Shown: positions 9,006-20,300 of the stretch, one piece after another | Position numbering within the stretch: position 1 is the stretch's first letter | Layout of the letters: each line of letters begins with the position of its first letter | Assembly: GCF_024055575.1 (NCBI RefSeq) | Contig: NZ_JAMXOE010000020.1 | Span: 1-64,000 of the forward strand | Source of the DNA: Mucilaginibacter flavidus | GTDB taxonomy: Bacteria; Bacteroidota; Bacteroidia; Sphingobacteriales; Sphingobacteriaceae | Reading direction: 5' to 3' | Length of the DNA: 64,000 nucleotides | Translations under genes and position numbers: made by a program | The notes under the pieces: generated by a model | What the model was told of the DNA's origin: nothing | Database searches by the model: none | What the model saw: only the letters and a program-made list of their open reading frames with translations

Positions 9006-12000
9006 CTAATATTTCAGCACAATAAATCCCGCTTTGTGCTTAGTTTCATTACCGTCTTTATATTCAAGTGAGTAAAAATAAGTGCCGGCTTTTTGCAGCT
9101 TGCCATTGGTGCTATGTCCATCAAATACCTTCGTGTCATTATCATAGCCCTTTGCTTCGTATATCAATACGCCGCTCCGGCTCATAATCTGAAGTTTATT
9201 TTCAGGATAAGTTGTTATGCCATCTATAATCAGCACATCACTTATTCCGTCGCCATTGGGCGATACGCTTCGGTGCACGGCAATGCTGTTACTACCAATT
9301 GGCTGCTCTTGCTGGTCGTACTTCATTATGGCTGCTATCGGTCCCGGCCTTGTAAACGTTATGCTGTATGTTTTAGTCGTTACACCATCCTGTGCCGTTA
9401 CCACCGTATTAACTACGGTAGTTCCCACATTTAAAGCTATCGCCCCCGAGGCTGTTCCGCTGGCCACCGTTACCCCATTTACCTTTATGGTTGAAGTAGC
9501 ACTTTGTGATGTAGGCATTATTTGAACACTCGATGTAGTATTAGGTACCGTTGCTGTATAATCTACATAATCGGGGCCGCTTACTATCGTCAGCGTCGTT
9601 GCAGGGATTACCTTTAGCTGGGTTAATAACGCATTGTTTGATGCCGGGCGAGTTACCGTTAAGGTATAGGTCTTCGTGGTTACCCCATCAGGTGCGGTTA
9701 CTACCGTTGTTACGGTATTGGGGCCAATAACCAGCGGCAAGGCTGCTGATGCTGTTCCAGAGGCTACTGTTGTTCCGTTTACCTTTACCGTAGCACCTGC
9801 ATCGCTGGTTGCAGGGGTTACTGTTATCGAATTAGTAGCATTGGTTACCATTGCGGTATAGCTGATTGTGCCCGCCGCAAAAACTGGTGTAAGCGTGCCG
9901 CTGCTTAATTTCAGGCCGGCCAGGTTAGCATTAACCGAAATCTGACGCGTAAATTTTATCGAATAAGTTTTGGTGGTTACGCCATCCTGCGCTGTTACAA
10001 CCGTATTAACTACATTGTCGCCAACGCTTAATGGTATGGCTGCAGAGGCTGTGCCGCTGGCCACCGTAACACCGTTTACCTTTATGGTTGAAGTGGTACT
10101 TTGTGAGGTAGGCATTATTTGAACGCTCGATGTTGTATTTGGTACCGTTGCTGTATAATCTACATAATCAGGGCCGCTTACTATCGTCAGCGCTGTTGCG
10201 GGGATTACCTTTAGCTGGGTTAATAACGCGTTATTCGAAACCCGGGTTACCGTTACGGTATAGGTTTTGGTGGTTACACCATCCTGAGCAGTTACTACCG
10301 TTGTTATGGTATTGGGCCCAACAACCAGCGGCAATGCTGCTGATGCTGTTCCAGAGACTACTGTTGTTCCATTAACCTTTACGGTTGCACCTGCGTCCTG
10401 TACAGTTGGCGTTACTTTTATCGAGGCCGTAGTATTACTTACCGATGCCGTGTAACTGATTGTGCCCGCCGCAAATACAGGTGTAAGCGTGCCGCTGCTT
10501 AGTGCTAAACTGGTCAGATTAGCGTTGGATGAGGGTAAGCGGGTGAATTTTATCGAATAGGTTTTGGTGGTTACGCCATCCTGTGCGGTTACGACCGTAT
10601 TAACTACATTGTCGCCAACGCTTAATGGTATGGCTGCTGAGGCTGTGCCACTGGCCACCGTTACCCCGTTTACCTTTATGGTTGAAGTGGTACTTTGTGA
10701 GGTAGGCATTATTTGAACACTCGATGTTGTATTTGGTACCGTTGCTGTATAATCCACATAGTCCGGGCCGCTTACTATCGTCAGCGTTGTTGCGGGGATT
10801 ACCTTTAGCTGGGTTAATAACGCATTGGTTGAAACCCGGGTTACCGTTACCGTATAGGTTTTGGTAGTTGTGCCATCCTGCGCAGTTACCACTGTGCTGA
10901 TAACATTCTGCCCAACAACCAGCGGCAACGCCGCTGATGCACTTCCGGACGCAACCGTTGTTCCATTAACTTTTACCGTAGCACCGGCATTGCTGGCGGT
11001 AGGTGTTATAGTTACAGATGCAGTGGCATTGCTTACCGATGCAGTATAATTGATTGTACCTGTAGCAAATACCGGGGTAAGGGTGCCTGCGCTAAGTGTT
11101 AAATGTGACAGGCCTGCATCGCTTGAACTGTTGCTCAGCACAGGTAAAATAGTGGTAAATAACCCCCGGCCATGGGTGGCTGCTGCCAGTGTACGATCTG
11201 AGGCGCGGTATTTTAACATGTCGACCTGAACATTTGCCAGCCCGGAGTTGGTAGGTGACCAAACTGTTGAAGTGCCATTGAGCAGGTCTGTCGACCAAAC
11301 TCCTAATTCGGTGGCAATTATTGCTTTGGTGTTTGCACCCGGGTAAAACATGGCCCAGCGAACTGGCATATCGGGCAAATTGCCTTCAACTAATGTCCAA
11401 ACTGGCGTAGCAGCAGTAGCATTTTTTGTCTCAAAAACACTTGGATAGCCATAATTAAAATAAGACACCAGGATATGATCTTCCGAAGCCGGGTCAACAG
11501 CAACGCACGATACCGAACCGGTACCCGATCCGCTTGGCGATAAAACAGTACCGGCAATACTTGTACCGGTATTTGCAGTATTAACAACAGCCACTTTACC
11601 ATTATCAAGCCCAAAATATACCCGGTTGGCTGTTAGTGGAGCAACTGTAACTGATGTTATATTTGCTCCACTAAATGCGGTAACATTTACTACCGAAGTG
11701 CTGGTTCCCGCAGTGATGTTGTTCCACCGGAAATATTGTCCGCCTGAGTAGCCTGAATACAGATTTTTTGAACTGGAATCATAATCCGACGGATTAATAA
11801 ACGACCCGGTATTTCCAAAAAAATGCTCTACGAAATTCACACCATCGGTAGCCACCCAAAAGTTGTTATAAACATATGACGTTAGCTGGATATTGCCGTT
11901 TGCCTGGTCGATAAACGCATTTGCACCATCACCGCCTGTTACCTCATTTGTTGGATTTATACCGGCAGCGGTAAATTGCTGCGTGCCATTGTCCTGTGCT

Positions 12001-13625
12001 CCTGCCAGAGCATAATTGGTGCTGGTTGGGTGCAACGCAACAGAATAAAATTGGGTTACGTCATACCCATTGTTCTTATCGGCAAATGAAGGATGTGCCG
12101 CGGTAGCTGTTGAAGTGTAAAAAATACCACCATCGCAGCCCATCAAAAACCTGGTCGCCGAGCCTGGAGCGTATGCATAAGCATGATGGTCGGCATGTAC
12201 ATACTGGTCGGCGTTTAACCCGGCCACTTCGCCGACGTACCACTGCGTCTGAACCGTCCAGGTAGTGCCGCCATCAATCGACTGTCCGCCATCCAAACTG
12301 CCGGCACGTATAACATTGGCGTTGGTTGGGTCGACAGCTGCTGCTATGGAGTACCATGCCTGGTCATTGTTAAAGGTGCTTCCGGTTGGCACAGTCTTAA
12401 CAGTCCAGGTGTTAGTGGCTCTGTTATATCGCTGAAAAGAACCGAGACCGTAACTATTAGTCCCTTCAAATAATGCATAAACTGTATTAGCGTCTCCGGG
12501 CGCGAGGGCGAGCTTAATACGCCACCAATCGGTGCTCGACGGCGTAATGGCACCTGCTGTGTTTGGCGTTATATTGGTCCAGGTCCCCGCATTTCCGGTA
12601 TTTGCTCCATTGACTGTAAAATCAGAAACGTAAATATGCCCGGCACTAAATACACCATCGCTCGCATACACATCGCCATTGGTAGCCATCTGAACATCGG
12701 CCGCTCCTGTAGTGGATACTGCAGTGCTCCAAGAAGAACCACCATCGCCCGATTTCATTATACCGAAGTCCCGTGCAGCTAAATACACACTGCCATTTTT
12801 ATCAACTGCTATAGCATTTATATTTGTATAAAATGAAGTGCTGATTAGCCGGGTCCAGTTAACGCCGCCGTCAGTGCTTTTCCAAACGCCGAGGCCCTGA
12901 ATAGCATCGCCGTTGTAGAATCCTTCACCAGTACCAGCATAAATCTCCTTGAGGTTAACCGGGTTTTGAGCGATACAACTGATGGCTATATTTTCAAAGA
13001 AATCATTTATCTTAGTCCATGACACAGGCGAAGCTGTAATATCGTTGGTAACCCATAAACCGCCGCCTACACCGCCGGCAAATACTTTTTTATAGCCATT
13101 TCCGGCATCGGCTAAATCAAACATTAAAGCCCTGGTACGTCCACCTACGTTGCTCGGGCCTCTTTCATTCCAGGCTATGTCACCTATTGAAGCTACTGGA
13201 GGAACAGCGCCCGGTTTGTTTGCCGACTTAATGAAATTTGCACGCTCGGATACTAACCGGTCTTTAATTCGCCTTGCTTGTATCAGCCTTTCGGTTGGTA
13301 CCGCTTGAGTTACAGGGTCCTTGGTCCGGGCGGTCTCTTGCTCCTGGCGGGCGCTTACATCGTCGTCAATGCCATCTTCCGGGTGTTTTTTATCCTTATC
13401 AAGGTCTTTGTCTTTTATTTTGGCTTTGTCCCGGTCGCGGTCTACAACTACTTTTTTTGCTTTTGAAACCTGCCGCGGGGTATCAGCAATACCGAAATTG
13501 CTTTTTACAGGCAATGTTTTTTCCAACAAAACTTCCCGGTTTAAGGCGGTGGCATTTTGAAAAAATGCGGCAAACAATAAAACCATTAAGATTTTACCAA
13601 ATGATCTTAAGTAAAGTGTTTTCAT
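9006..13625 (-). CDS. BNR/sortilin-like secreted protein with cadherin-like repeats and T9SS sorting domain
   Basis: 1539 aa. A signal peptide (MKTLYLRSFGKILMVLLFAAFF...) precedes a highly charged Lys/Asp-rich linker (about residues 50-110). A large BNR/VPS10-like propeller follows (NERGPSNVGGRTRALMFD; repeated KSTDGGVNW-type Asp-box motifs), to about residue 860. Then come six cadherin-like beta-sandwich repeats of about 90 aa, alternating two types (NANLxxLxLSSGTLTPVF and NALLTQLKVIPATTL). The C terminus (SPNGDGISDVLIIDG ... GTYFYSLEYKDG ... IVLKY) is a gliding-motility/CHU_C type B sorting signal, so the protein should cross the outer membrane by the type IX system and be anchored or released at the surface. 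The substrate is unknown; BNR proteins include sialidases, but no sialidase active site was recognised. A 1,257-bp stretch is identical to part of the gene at 21263-25543. Confidence 0.88.
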   Translation of the reverse strand: MKTLYLRSFGKILMVLLFAAFFQNATALNREVLLEKTLPVKSNFGIADTPRQVSKAKKVVVDRDRDKAKIKDKDLDKDKKHPEDGIDDDVSARQEQETARTKDPVTQAVPTERLIQARRIKDRLVSERANFIKSANKPGAVPPVASIGDIAWNERGPSNVGGRTRALMFDLADAGNGYKKVFAGGVGGGLWVTNDITASPVSWTKINDFFENIAISCIAQNPVNLKEIYAGTGEGFYNGDAIQGLGVWKSTDGGVNWTRLISTSFYTNINAIAVDKNGSVYLAARDFGIMKSGDGGSSWSTAVSTTGAADVQMATNGDVYASDGVFSAGHIYVSDFTVNGANTGNAGTWTNITPNTAGAITPSSTDWWRIKLALAPGDANTVYALFEGTNSYGLGSFQRYNRATNTWTVKTVPTGSTFNNDQAWYSIAAAVDPTNANVIRAGSLDGGQSIDGGTTWTVQTQWYVGEVAGLNADQYVHADHHAYAYAPGSATRFLMGCDGGIFYTSTATAAHPSFADKNNGYDVTQFYSVALHPTSTNYALAGAQDNGTQQFTAAGINPTNEVTGGDGANAFIDQANGNIQLTSYVYNNFWVATDGVNFVEHFFGNTGSFINPSDYDSSSKNLYSGYSGGQYFRWNNITAGTSTSVVNVTAFSGANITSVTVAPLTANRVYFGLDNGKVAVVNTANTGTSIAGTVLSPSGSGTGSVSCVAVDPASEDHILVSYFNYGYPSVFETKNATAATPVWTLVEGNLPDMPVRWAMFYPGANTKAIIATELGVWSTDLLNGTSTVWSPTNSGLANVQVDMLKYRASDRTLAAATHGRGLFTTILPVLSNSSSDAGLSHLTLSAGTLTPVFATGTINYTASVSNATASVTITPTASNAGATVKVNGTTVASGSASAALPLVVGQNVISTVVTAQDGTTTKTYTVTVTRVSTNALLTQLKVIPATTLTIVSGPDYVDYTATVPNTTSSVQIMPTSQSTTSTIKVNGVTVASGTASAAIPLSVGDNVVNTVVTAQDGVTTKTYSIKFTRLPSSNANLTSLALSSGTLTPVFAAGTISYTASVSNTTASIKVTPTVQDAGATVKVNGTTVVSGTASAALPLVVGPNTITTVVTAQDGVTTKTYTVTVTRVSNNALLTQLKVIPATALTIVSGPDYVDYTATVPNTTSSVQIMPTSQSTTSTIKVNGVTVASGTASAAIPLSVGDNVVNTVVTAQDGVTTKTYSIKFTRQISVNANLAGLKLSSGTLTPVFAAGTISYTAMVTNATNSITVTPATSDAGATVKVNGTTVASGTASAALPLVIGPNTVTTVVTAPDGVTTKTYTLTVTRPASNNALLTQLKVIPATTLTIVSGPDYVDYTATVPNTTSSVQIMPTSQSATSTIKVNGVTVASGTASGAIALNVGTTVVNTVVTAQDGVTTKTYSITFTRPGPIAAIMKYDQQEQPIGSNSIAVHRSVSPNGDGISDVLIIDGITTYPENKLQIMSRSGVLIYEAKGYDNDTKVFDGHSTNGKLQKAGTYFYSLEYKDGNETKHKAGFIVLKY
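9397..10653 (-). repeat. 1,257-bp direct repeat, copy 1 (partner 21657-22913)
   Basis: Compared line by line, this tract matches 21657-22913 at every base, with a constant offset of 12,260. Both edges are sharp: single-base differences appear just before 9397, and the sequences diverge after 10653. It lies within the cadherin-like repeats of both proteins. Confidence 0.9.
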
Positions 13626-13993
13626 GTGACGGGTATTGAATTGTGATTATTTGTTTACAGGCACAACCAAATATTGAATTTGCTTTCGGCAAAAAAATAA
13701 AAGAGTGTCTTAATCGCTAGTATTAGGCCTACGCTGATTTCGTTTCTAAATATAGATATTAATTTTAAAAACAACATGTTTAAATAAAGATTGATCGAAA
13801 AAATGGCAAGACTACAATTGACTTCGTCGATGTAACACAACGGATTAGTTTATCAACCCATAGCAGCCCATAAAAAAACTCATGAATATTGGTCACAATA
13901 TAATATTTGATAATACGGCTGTTACATTAAACCTGATTTTTAAAATCATAATGCTATATTTACCATGCAGCATGTACCATTAACCCCAATTTT
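13626..13993. other. AT-rich intergenic region, no gene seen
   Basis: This region separates the minus-strand BNR gene from the plus-strand small exported protein and presumably carries both promoters. Stop codons are frequent in all frames and no strong hairpin was found. I could not fix a promoter with confidence. Confidence 0.4.
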
Positions 13994-14056
13994 ATCAAAA
14001 ACAGCTTTTCCATATTTTTAATCGCGTTAATCGGGTATTACTCATTTGGAGCATCC

Positions 14057-14521
14057 TTGTTTTATTTGCTTGAAATTCAAGGCTGTAAAATAAAGGCTGA
14101 AGAACATGCTGAACGCGACAGCGGGGCAGCAGGCAAAAAGCTCGTTTTATTTTCGTCGGATAGTAAAGGGTTCAAGCTGGTTGATGATGATGAGATAATT
14201 GCCAACGGCAAAATGTACGACATTGTTAAAACCCGTACAAGTAACGGAATAACATCATATTATGCACGCGCAGACGCCGACGAGGACGAATATGTAAGTA
14301 AGCTAACAGAGATTGAAAAGGGCAATGCTGCAGAAAAATCGTCGCCCGGAAAAACTATTAAACTATATGAGGCAAAATATTTCGCTGCAAAGAAAAACCT
14401 ATATCCTGACTGTTTTTCATTAGACCTTCCGCCAGGGGCAATCACCCTGGAAAACACGTTGTTGTATAACGCTCTTTTTAAAGACATATACGCTCCCCCG
14501 CCAGATTATTTGGCCTCCTGA
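14057..14521 (+). CDS. Small exported hypothetical protein, start codon uncertain
   Basis: I do not recognise a family. The conventional start would be TTG at 14057 (154 aa, FYLLEIQGCKIKAEEH...). The frame is open back to 13952, however, and from an ATC at 13994 it encodes a very good signal peptide (I/M-KNSFSIFLIALIGYYSFG followed by a short AxS-like cleavage site). No ATG, GTG or other TTG lies upstream in frame. The true start was therefore probably ATG at 13994, now ATC, or an unusual ATC start is used; either would give 175 aa. The mature part is hydrophilic and rich in Lys, Asp and Glu, with a conserved-looking FYLLEIQG opening. It lies 120 bp upstream of the TonB receptor on the same strand, but no functional link can be shown. 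Confidence 0.6.
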   Translation: MFYLLEIQGCKIKAEEHAERDSGAAGKKLVLFSSDSKGFKLVDDDEIIANGKMYDIVKTRTSNGITSYYARADADEDEYVSKLTEIEKGNAAEKSSPGKTIKLYEAKYFAAKKNLYPDCFSLDLPPGAITLENTLLYNALFKDIYAPPPDYLAS

Positions 14522-14641
14522 TTATTTTCCTGTTTTAAATTTCTGAAGTGTTTTCTTTAATAAACACTGGCGCTCATTTCCTGTAAATGGGCTTTATCGT
14601 AATTTAATTTTATCAATACAATTTCTTCTAAATTTTAAAGA

Positions 14642-17164
14642 ATGAAAATACCTCTTACTTTTAAATATATCCTATTTGTTTTCCTGTTTTTGATGGCTCA
14701 TACATCTGCTGAGGCTCAAAATTCCATCAGTGGGAAAATAACCAATGGCAAAAGTCACTCAAGGCTGGCCGGCGCAACCGTGCGTATTCCCGATCTAAAT
14801 ATTTCGGCCATTTCCGATTCGCTCGGAAACTATCGCATAAAAAACATAAGCAAAGGTGCTTACCTGCTCGAAGTTAGCAGCATAGGATACGCCACCCACA
14901 TCGAAACGATTGACATAAACGGCGATGTAACAAAAAATCACGAACTCGTTGCTTCTGCAACGGTGCTGAATGAAGTTGTGGTAACCGGCGTTAGTTCTGC
15001 CACCGACAAACAAAAAACACCCATACCACTCGCCACAGTAAGTAATGCAGAATTGCTTCAAAATTCATCAACCAACGTAATTGATGCTATTGCCAAAACA
15101 CCCGGTGTTTCAGGCATGACAAACGGTCCGAGTATTTCAAAACCCGTTATCCGCGGTTTAGGATATAACCGCGTACTTACCATAAATGATGGTGTGCAAC
15201 AGGTTGACCAGGCCTGGTTTGATGAATTTGGCATTGAGGCCGACGGAAACGCTGTAAACCGTTATGAAATTTTAAAGGGCCCTGGCTCACTGGCTTACGG
15301 TTCTGACGCTATTGCCGGTGTAATAAACCTTATCCCGGAGGCTATCCTGCCCGAAGGCCAAACAAAAGGCGATATCCTCTTTAACTATCAGACCAATAAC
15401 GGACTTATAAATAATGCGTTTCACCTTGCGGGTACAAAAAACGGAATTGCCTGGAGCGCCCGTGTAGACAATACCATGGCGCATGCTTACCGCAATAAGT
15501 ACGATGGATATGTCTTAAATTCGCAATTCAGCAATTTTAACGCTGATGCAACTATTGGCATCCACCGTAAATGGGGGTATTCACAACTGCATGCAAGCTA
15601 TTTTGATTTGCGGACCGGCATAGTCGACGGAACCAGGGATTCGGTTAGCGGCCAAATGGTCAGGCCAGTATCTTATCCCGACCTGAATGATGGCGAACCC
15701 ACCTATGTATTGCCAACCCACCAGGAAAAAGTAACTTATACGCCATTTGTCATCAACCAAAAAATACGGCACACAAAAGTTGTGTGGGACAATAATATAG
15801 CTGCCGGCAGCGGTCGCATTAAGGGGATATTTTCATGGCAAAAAAACCAGCGCCAGGAAAATAACGACCCAACCATCCCCGATGTTTCCGATATCTACTA
15901 TAGTTCAAACGCGGCCACATACGATATGCGTTATGTTTCTTCACAGGAGGGTACATTTAATTATACCGGGGGTGTAAACGGGGTTTACCAATCGTCCCAA
16001 AGCCTGGGCACGCTGTTGCTGATACCAAATTATAACTTTTTCGAAATTGGCGCCTTTGCCATTGCCAATAAAAAAATAGGCAACCTTAACCTTAGCGGTG
16101 GTATTCGCTACGATACCCGAAGTTTTAACGGCCTCGACCATTGGGTTGATTCCACTACGCAGGCACCTGTGGCACCGAATGCAGAAAACGCGTTTCACGA
16201 GTTCCAGGGCTTTAAATCACATTTCAACGGGATATCCTTTAGCGTTGGTGGTGCCTACAACTTTTCAAAAAATGTATTTTTAAAGGCTAATTTATCAAGG
16301 GGATGGCGTGCACCGAACGTTGCCGAAGCTGCAGCAAACGGCGTGCACGATGGTACAGTAGTTTACGAAATAGGCGATCATGACATCAAGCCGGAAACGA
16401 GTTTGGAAGAAGATATCGCCTTCGGTGTAAATTCAAAAGATGTCGACTTCGAAATTGATCTGTTCAATAACAGGATAAGCAATTTTATTTACGCAAGGGG
16501 ACTTAAAGATGCCATGGGTGCCGACTCCATCAACAATTCCTTAAACGCAGTTGGTTTAGGTGCCGCGCCAGTTTATAAATATACTAACGGAGGGGCGCAG
16601 CTGTACGGCGGCGAGGTAGCTTTTAACATACACCCGTCTTCCGTACCGTGGGTTGAGCTAAACACCACGTTCAGCTATGTATATGGCCATTTGCTTAACG
16701 CGCCCGATTCAACCAAATACCTGCCGTTTGTGCCACCAACGAGGATTACCGCCGACCTGAAATTCCCGGTCAGCAAAATAGGCAGTATTATAAAGAATGC
16801 GTATTTTAAAGCTGGCATGTTGACCTGTTTCCAGCAAAATGATGTGTATCGCCAGTATGCTATTTACAGCGGGTTAAATACCGAATTAACACCTTATGAA
16901 TATGCTGCCAGTACATCGGCAACTAAAGGCTATGTGTTGTTTAATGCCGGAGCGGGCGGTGATATAGTTTCAAAAGGCAAAACCATTTGCAGTTTATACA
17001 TCATTTGCAATAACATCTTCAATACCGCCTATATCGATTATATGAGTCGCTTTAAATATCTCCCGGTAAATTATACCACCGGCAGGGTTGGCGTTTATAA
17101 CATGGGCAGGAATTTAAGTATAAAGCTGCTGATCCCTTTGAATTTTTCAGGTAGTCACATTTAA
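14642..17164 (+). CDS. TonB-dependent outer-membrane receptor
   Basis: 840 aa. A signal peptide (MKIPLTFKYILFVFLFLMAHTSAEA) is followed by a carboxypeptidase-regulatory-like beta-sandwich (about 28-110; ISGKITNGKSHSRLAGATV ... SIGY). A plug domain (about 120-235) contains RGLGYNRVLTINDGV and GPGSLAYGSDAIAGVINL, and a 22-strand beta-barrel extends to the C terminus. The plug signatures resemble siderophore/haem/B12-type receptors rather than SusC, which is usually nearer 1000 aa, and no SusD lipoprotein follows. It should import a scarce ligand, probably an iron chelate, using TonB energy. A strong terminator lies downstream (17208-17247), so it appears to be a single transcription unit or the end of one with the small gene upstream. 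Substrate unknown. Confidence 0.88.
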   Translation: MKIPLTFKYILFVFLFLMAHTSAEAQNSISGKITNGKSHSRLAGATVRIPDLNISAISDSLGNYRIKNISKGAYLLEVSSIGYATHIETIDINGDVTKNHELVASATVLNEVVVTGVSSATDKQKTPIPLATVSNAELLQNSSTNVIDAIAKTPGVSGMTNGPSISKPVIRGLGYNRVLTINDGVQQVDQAWFDEFGIEADGNAVNRYEILKGPGSLAYGSDAIAGVINLIPEAILPEGQTKGDILFNYQTNNGLINNAFHLAGTKNGIAWSARVDNTMAHAYRNKYDGYVLNSQFSNFNADATIGIHRKWGYSQLHASYFDLRTGIVDGTRDSVSGQMVRPVSYPDLNDGEPTYVLPTHQEKVTYTPFVINQKIRHTKVVWDNNIAAGSGRIKGIFSWQKNQRQENNDPTIPDVSDIYYSSNAATYDMRYVSSQEGTFNYTGGVNGVYQSSQSLGTLLLIPNYNFFEIGAFAIANKKIGNLNLSGGIRYDTRSFNGLDHWVDSTTQAPVAPNAENAFHEFQGFKSHFNGISFSVGGAYNFSKNVFLKANLSRGWRAPNVAEAAANGVHDGTVVYEIGDHDIKPETSLEEDIAFGVNSKDVDFEIDLFNNRISNFIYARGLKDAMGADSINNSLNAVGLGAAPVYKYTNGGAQLYGGEVAFNIHPSSVPWVELNTTFSYVYGHLLNAPDSTKYLPFVPPTRITADLKFPVSKIGSIIKNAYFKAGMLTCFQQNDVYRQYAIYSGLNTELTPYEYAASTSATKGYVLFNAGAGGDIVSKGKTICSLYIICNNIFNTAYIDYMSRFKYLPVNYTTGRVGVYNMGRNLSIKLLIPLNFSGSHI

Positions 17165-17207
17165 AATTATTTTTTGGGCTTGTATTTATTAATCACACAA
17201 GCCACCC

Positions 17208-17247
17208 AAAAGGGCATTCCACCAGGCTGGGATGCCCTTTATTTTTT
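17208..17247 (+). terminator. Rho-independent terminator after the TonB receptor
   Basis: aaagggcattcc (17209-17220) pairs with gggatgcccttt (17229-17240) apart from one G-T wobble. The loop is 8 nt, and an ATTTTTT tract follows. Confidence 0.8.
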
Positions 17248-17387
17248 GCAGAAATTTTTTATCTGGCCTGAACTTTTTTTAACGCTGCTATATCAGGGCT
17301 GTATATGGTTGTTTTTACTAAATTTGGTTGATAAACAAACAGATATATTTAAATATCACGCTTACCCGTCAATTAATTTACAGGCTT

Positions 17388-20300
17388 ATGAGGTTACCAA
17401 ACTCCCCTAAACGCTTTTTGCTGGCTGCGACGCTTTTATTTTCCCTGTACTGCGCTCGTACAGCCGATGCACAAACCATCGACCCATCAGCGTTCAATAT
17501 GCTGCAATGGCGGATGATAGGGCCGCATCGTGGCGGCCGGACCGTAGGCGCAACGGGCGTTGTTCAACAACCAAATGTTTTTTACATTGGTGTAAACAAT
17601 GGCGGCGTTTGGAAAACCAATGATTTTGGCCGCACCTGGCAACCTGTGTTTGATGAGCAGCCCACCGGCTCCATCGGCGACGTAGCCGTTGCGCCGTCAA
17701 ACCCCGATGTGCTATATGCCGGTAGCGGTGAAGGTATTCAAAGGCCTGATCTTTCGGTAGGCGATGGCGTCTATAAATCGACTGACGCCGGTAAAACATG
17801 GGTAAATACCGGACTAAAGGATGCACAACAAATTGGCGGGCTGGCAATAGACCCGCGAAATGAAAACAAGGTTTTTGTGGCAGCTTTGGGGCATCCCTAT
17901 GGCCCGAATTCAGAAAGAGGCGTGTATCGCACAACTGACGGCGGCAAAACCTGGGAAAGAGTTTTATACCGAGACGAAAATACGGGCGCCATACAAGTAA
18001 CTATCGACCCCAACAATTCAGACATTATTTACGCCGATATGTGGGCAGGCAGGCAGGGGCCATGGGAAAACGGGGAGTGGGAAGGAACAGAAAGTGGTTT
18101 GTTTAAATCTACCGATGGTGGCAACACCTGGAAAAAATTAACCGCAGGATTGCCAACCATTGCCGATGGTTTGGGGCGGATTGGTTTTTGCATTGCCGCA
18201 AGTAACTCAAAGCGTTTGTATGCCTGCGTTGATGCAGCAAAGGGTGGCGGCTTATACAGATCGGATAATGGTGGCGAAACATGGACGGAGCAAAGTACGG
18301 ATATCCGTTTATGGGAGCGCGGTGATGATTTCGCGGAGTGTAAAGTTGACCCGAAAAATGAGGATATTGTTTATATAGCAAACGTAGTTACCTGGAAATC
18401 GCTCGATGGCGGCAAAAACTGGAAAGCCATAAGGGGTGCACCCGGAGGCGATGATTACCATCGTTTGTGGATCAATCCGCAGCATCCCGAAATAATTTTG
18501 CTGGCAAGCGACCAGGGTGCCGAAATTACGGTAAACGGCGGCCAAACATGGAGTTCGTGGTATAACCAGCCAACAGCGCAGTTTTATCATGTAAGTACCG
18601 ACAATGCTTTTCCATACAATGTTTACGGCGGCCAGCAGGAAAGCGGCTCGGTAGGCATTGCCAGCCGGGGAAACGACGGCCAGATTACTTTCAGGGAATG
18701 GCATACTGTGGGTGCGGAGGAATACGGTTACGTGGCCGCTGACCCGCTCGATCCTAATATTATTTACGGGGGTAAGATTACAAAGTTCGACAAGCGCACA
18801 GGCCAGGTTCAAAACATAGCACCCGAATTTGGCAGAAGAGGAAAATATCGTTTTGTGCGCACGGCGCCTGTTATCTTTTCGCCGGTAGATCAGAAAACGT
18901 TGTTTTTTGCCGGGAACGTATTGTTCAAGACCTTAACCGGCGGTAACTCCTGGCAGGTTATCAGCCCCGACCTTACCCGCAAAACCTGGGATGTTCCGGC
19001 AAGTGTGGGCATCTATACCAGTGACAAATTGAAACAAATGCCGCAGCGTGGAGTAATCTACACCGTAGCGCCGTCGAATAAAAATATAAACACCATTTGG
19101 GCAGGTACCGACGATGGGCTTATCCAGCTTACCAATGACGGCGGTAAAACCTGGAAAAACATTACTCCGCCCGAGGTTACATCGTGGAACAAGGTTTCGT
19201 TAATTGATGCCGGGCATTTTGATGATCAGACCGGCTATGCGGCTATCAATAAAATCAGGCTGGATGACATGAACCCTTACATCTACAAAACGCACGATGG
19301 CGGTAAAACCTGGAAAAAGATTGTTAATGGTTTGCCTGCCGACCCTGTTAACGCGGTACGGGAAGACCCGCTTTGCAAGGGTTTGTTATTTGCCGGGACA
19401 GAAAGAATGGTTTATGTTTCGTTCAACGATGGCGAAAACTGGCAACCCTTAAGGCTGAACATGCCTGCCAGCTCAATCCGCGACCTGGTAATAAAAGGCA
19501 ATGACCTCGTTGTGGCTACCCACGGGCGCTCTTTTTGGATACTGGATGATATCGCAGCCCTGCGGAACCTTGCTAAAATTAAGGACGCCAGCCAGACAAC
19601 TTTATACCAAACCGGGCAGTTTTACCGGGTGCGATGGAACATGAATACCGATACCCCCCTGCCGCAGGAAGAACCTGCCGGGCAAAATCCGCCTGATGGG
19701 GCTATTATTGATTATTATTTAAAGGATAATGCAAAGGCCGTAATCAGCCTCGAGATATTGGATGCTACAGGGAAATTAATGCGGGTTTATAAAAGTGATG
19801 ACAAGCCGTATGACGTCCCCCCTGTAAATATTCCATTATACTGGATCAGGCCGCAACAGGTACTTTCTACCGAAAAAGGCTCGCATAGGTTTATATGGGA
19901 CCTGCACACCCAGCCACTTGACTTACCTGCGGGTTATCCAATTGCAGCAATTTATGGGCAAACAGCACCTGTGCCAACATCACCATGGGTAATGCCCGGG
20001 AATTACACCATAAAATTAACAGTCGACGGCAAATCATACACCCAGCCACTAACTGTTAAAATTGATCCCAGGGTAAAAACACCGCAGTTGGAATTGCAAA
20101 GGCAATATGACCTGTCGGACAAATGCTACCGGCATTTAAAAACTGTGATAACGGCGTCAGCAAAGCTAAATAGTCTGCATGAGCAGATCGGTAAATTATT
20201 GCCGAATGCAAGCGGCGAATTGGCAGCTACACTTAAAAAAACAGACGCGGATGCGCTGAAAATTGAAAATGGTGCACCGGCAAATAAGGCTGAAAGTTTT

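Noticed and set aside
9093..11049. Plus-strand open frames opposite the cadherin-like repeats, repeated at 21456-23012
   Set aside because: They mirror the minus-strand repeats exactly and have no independent features.
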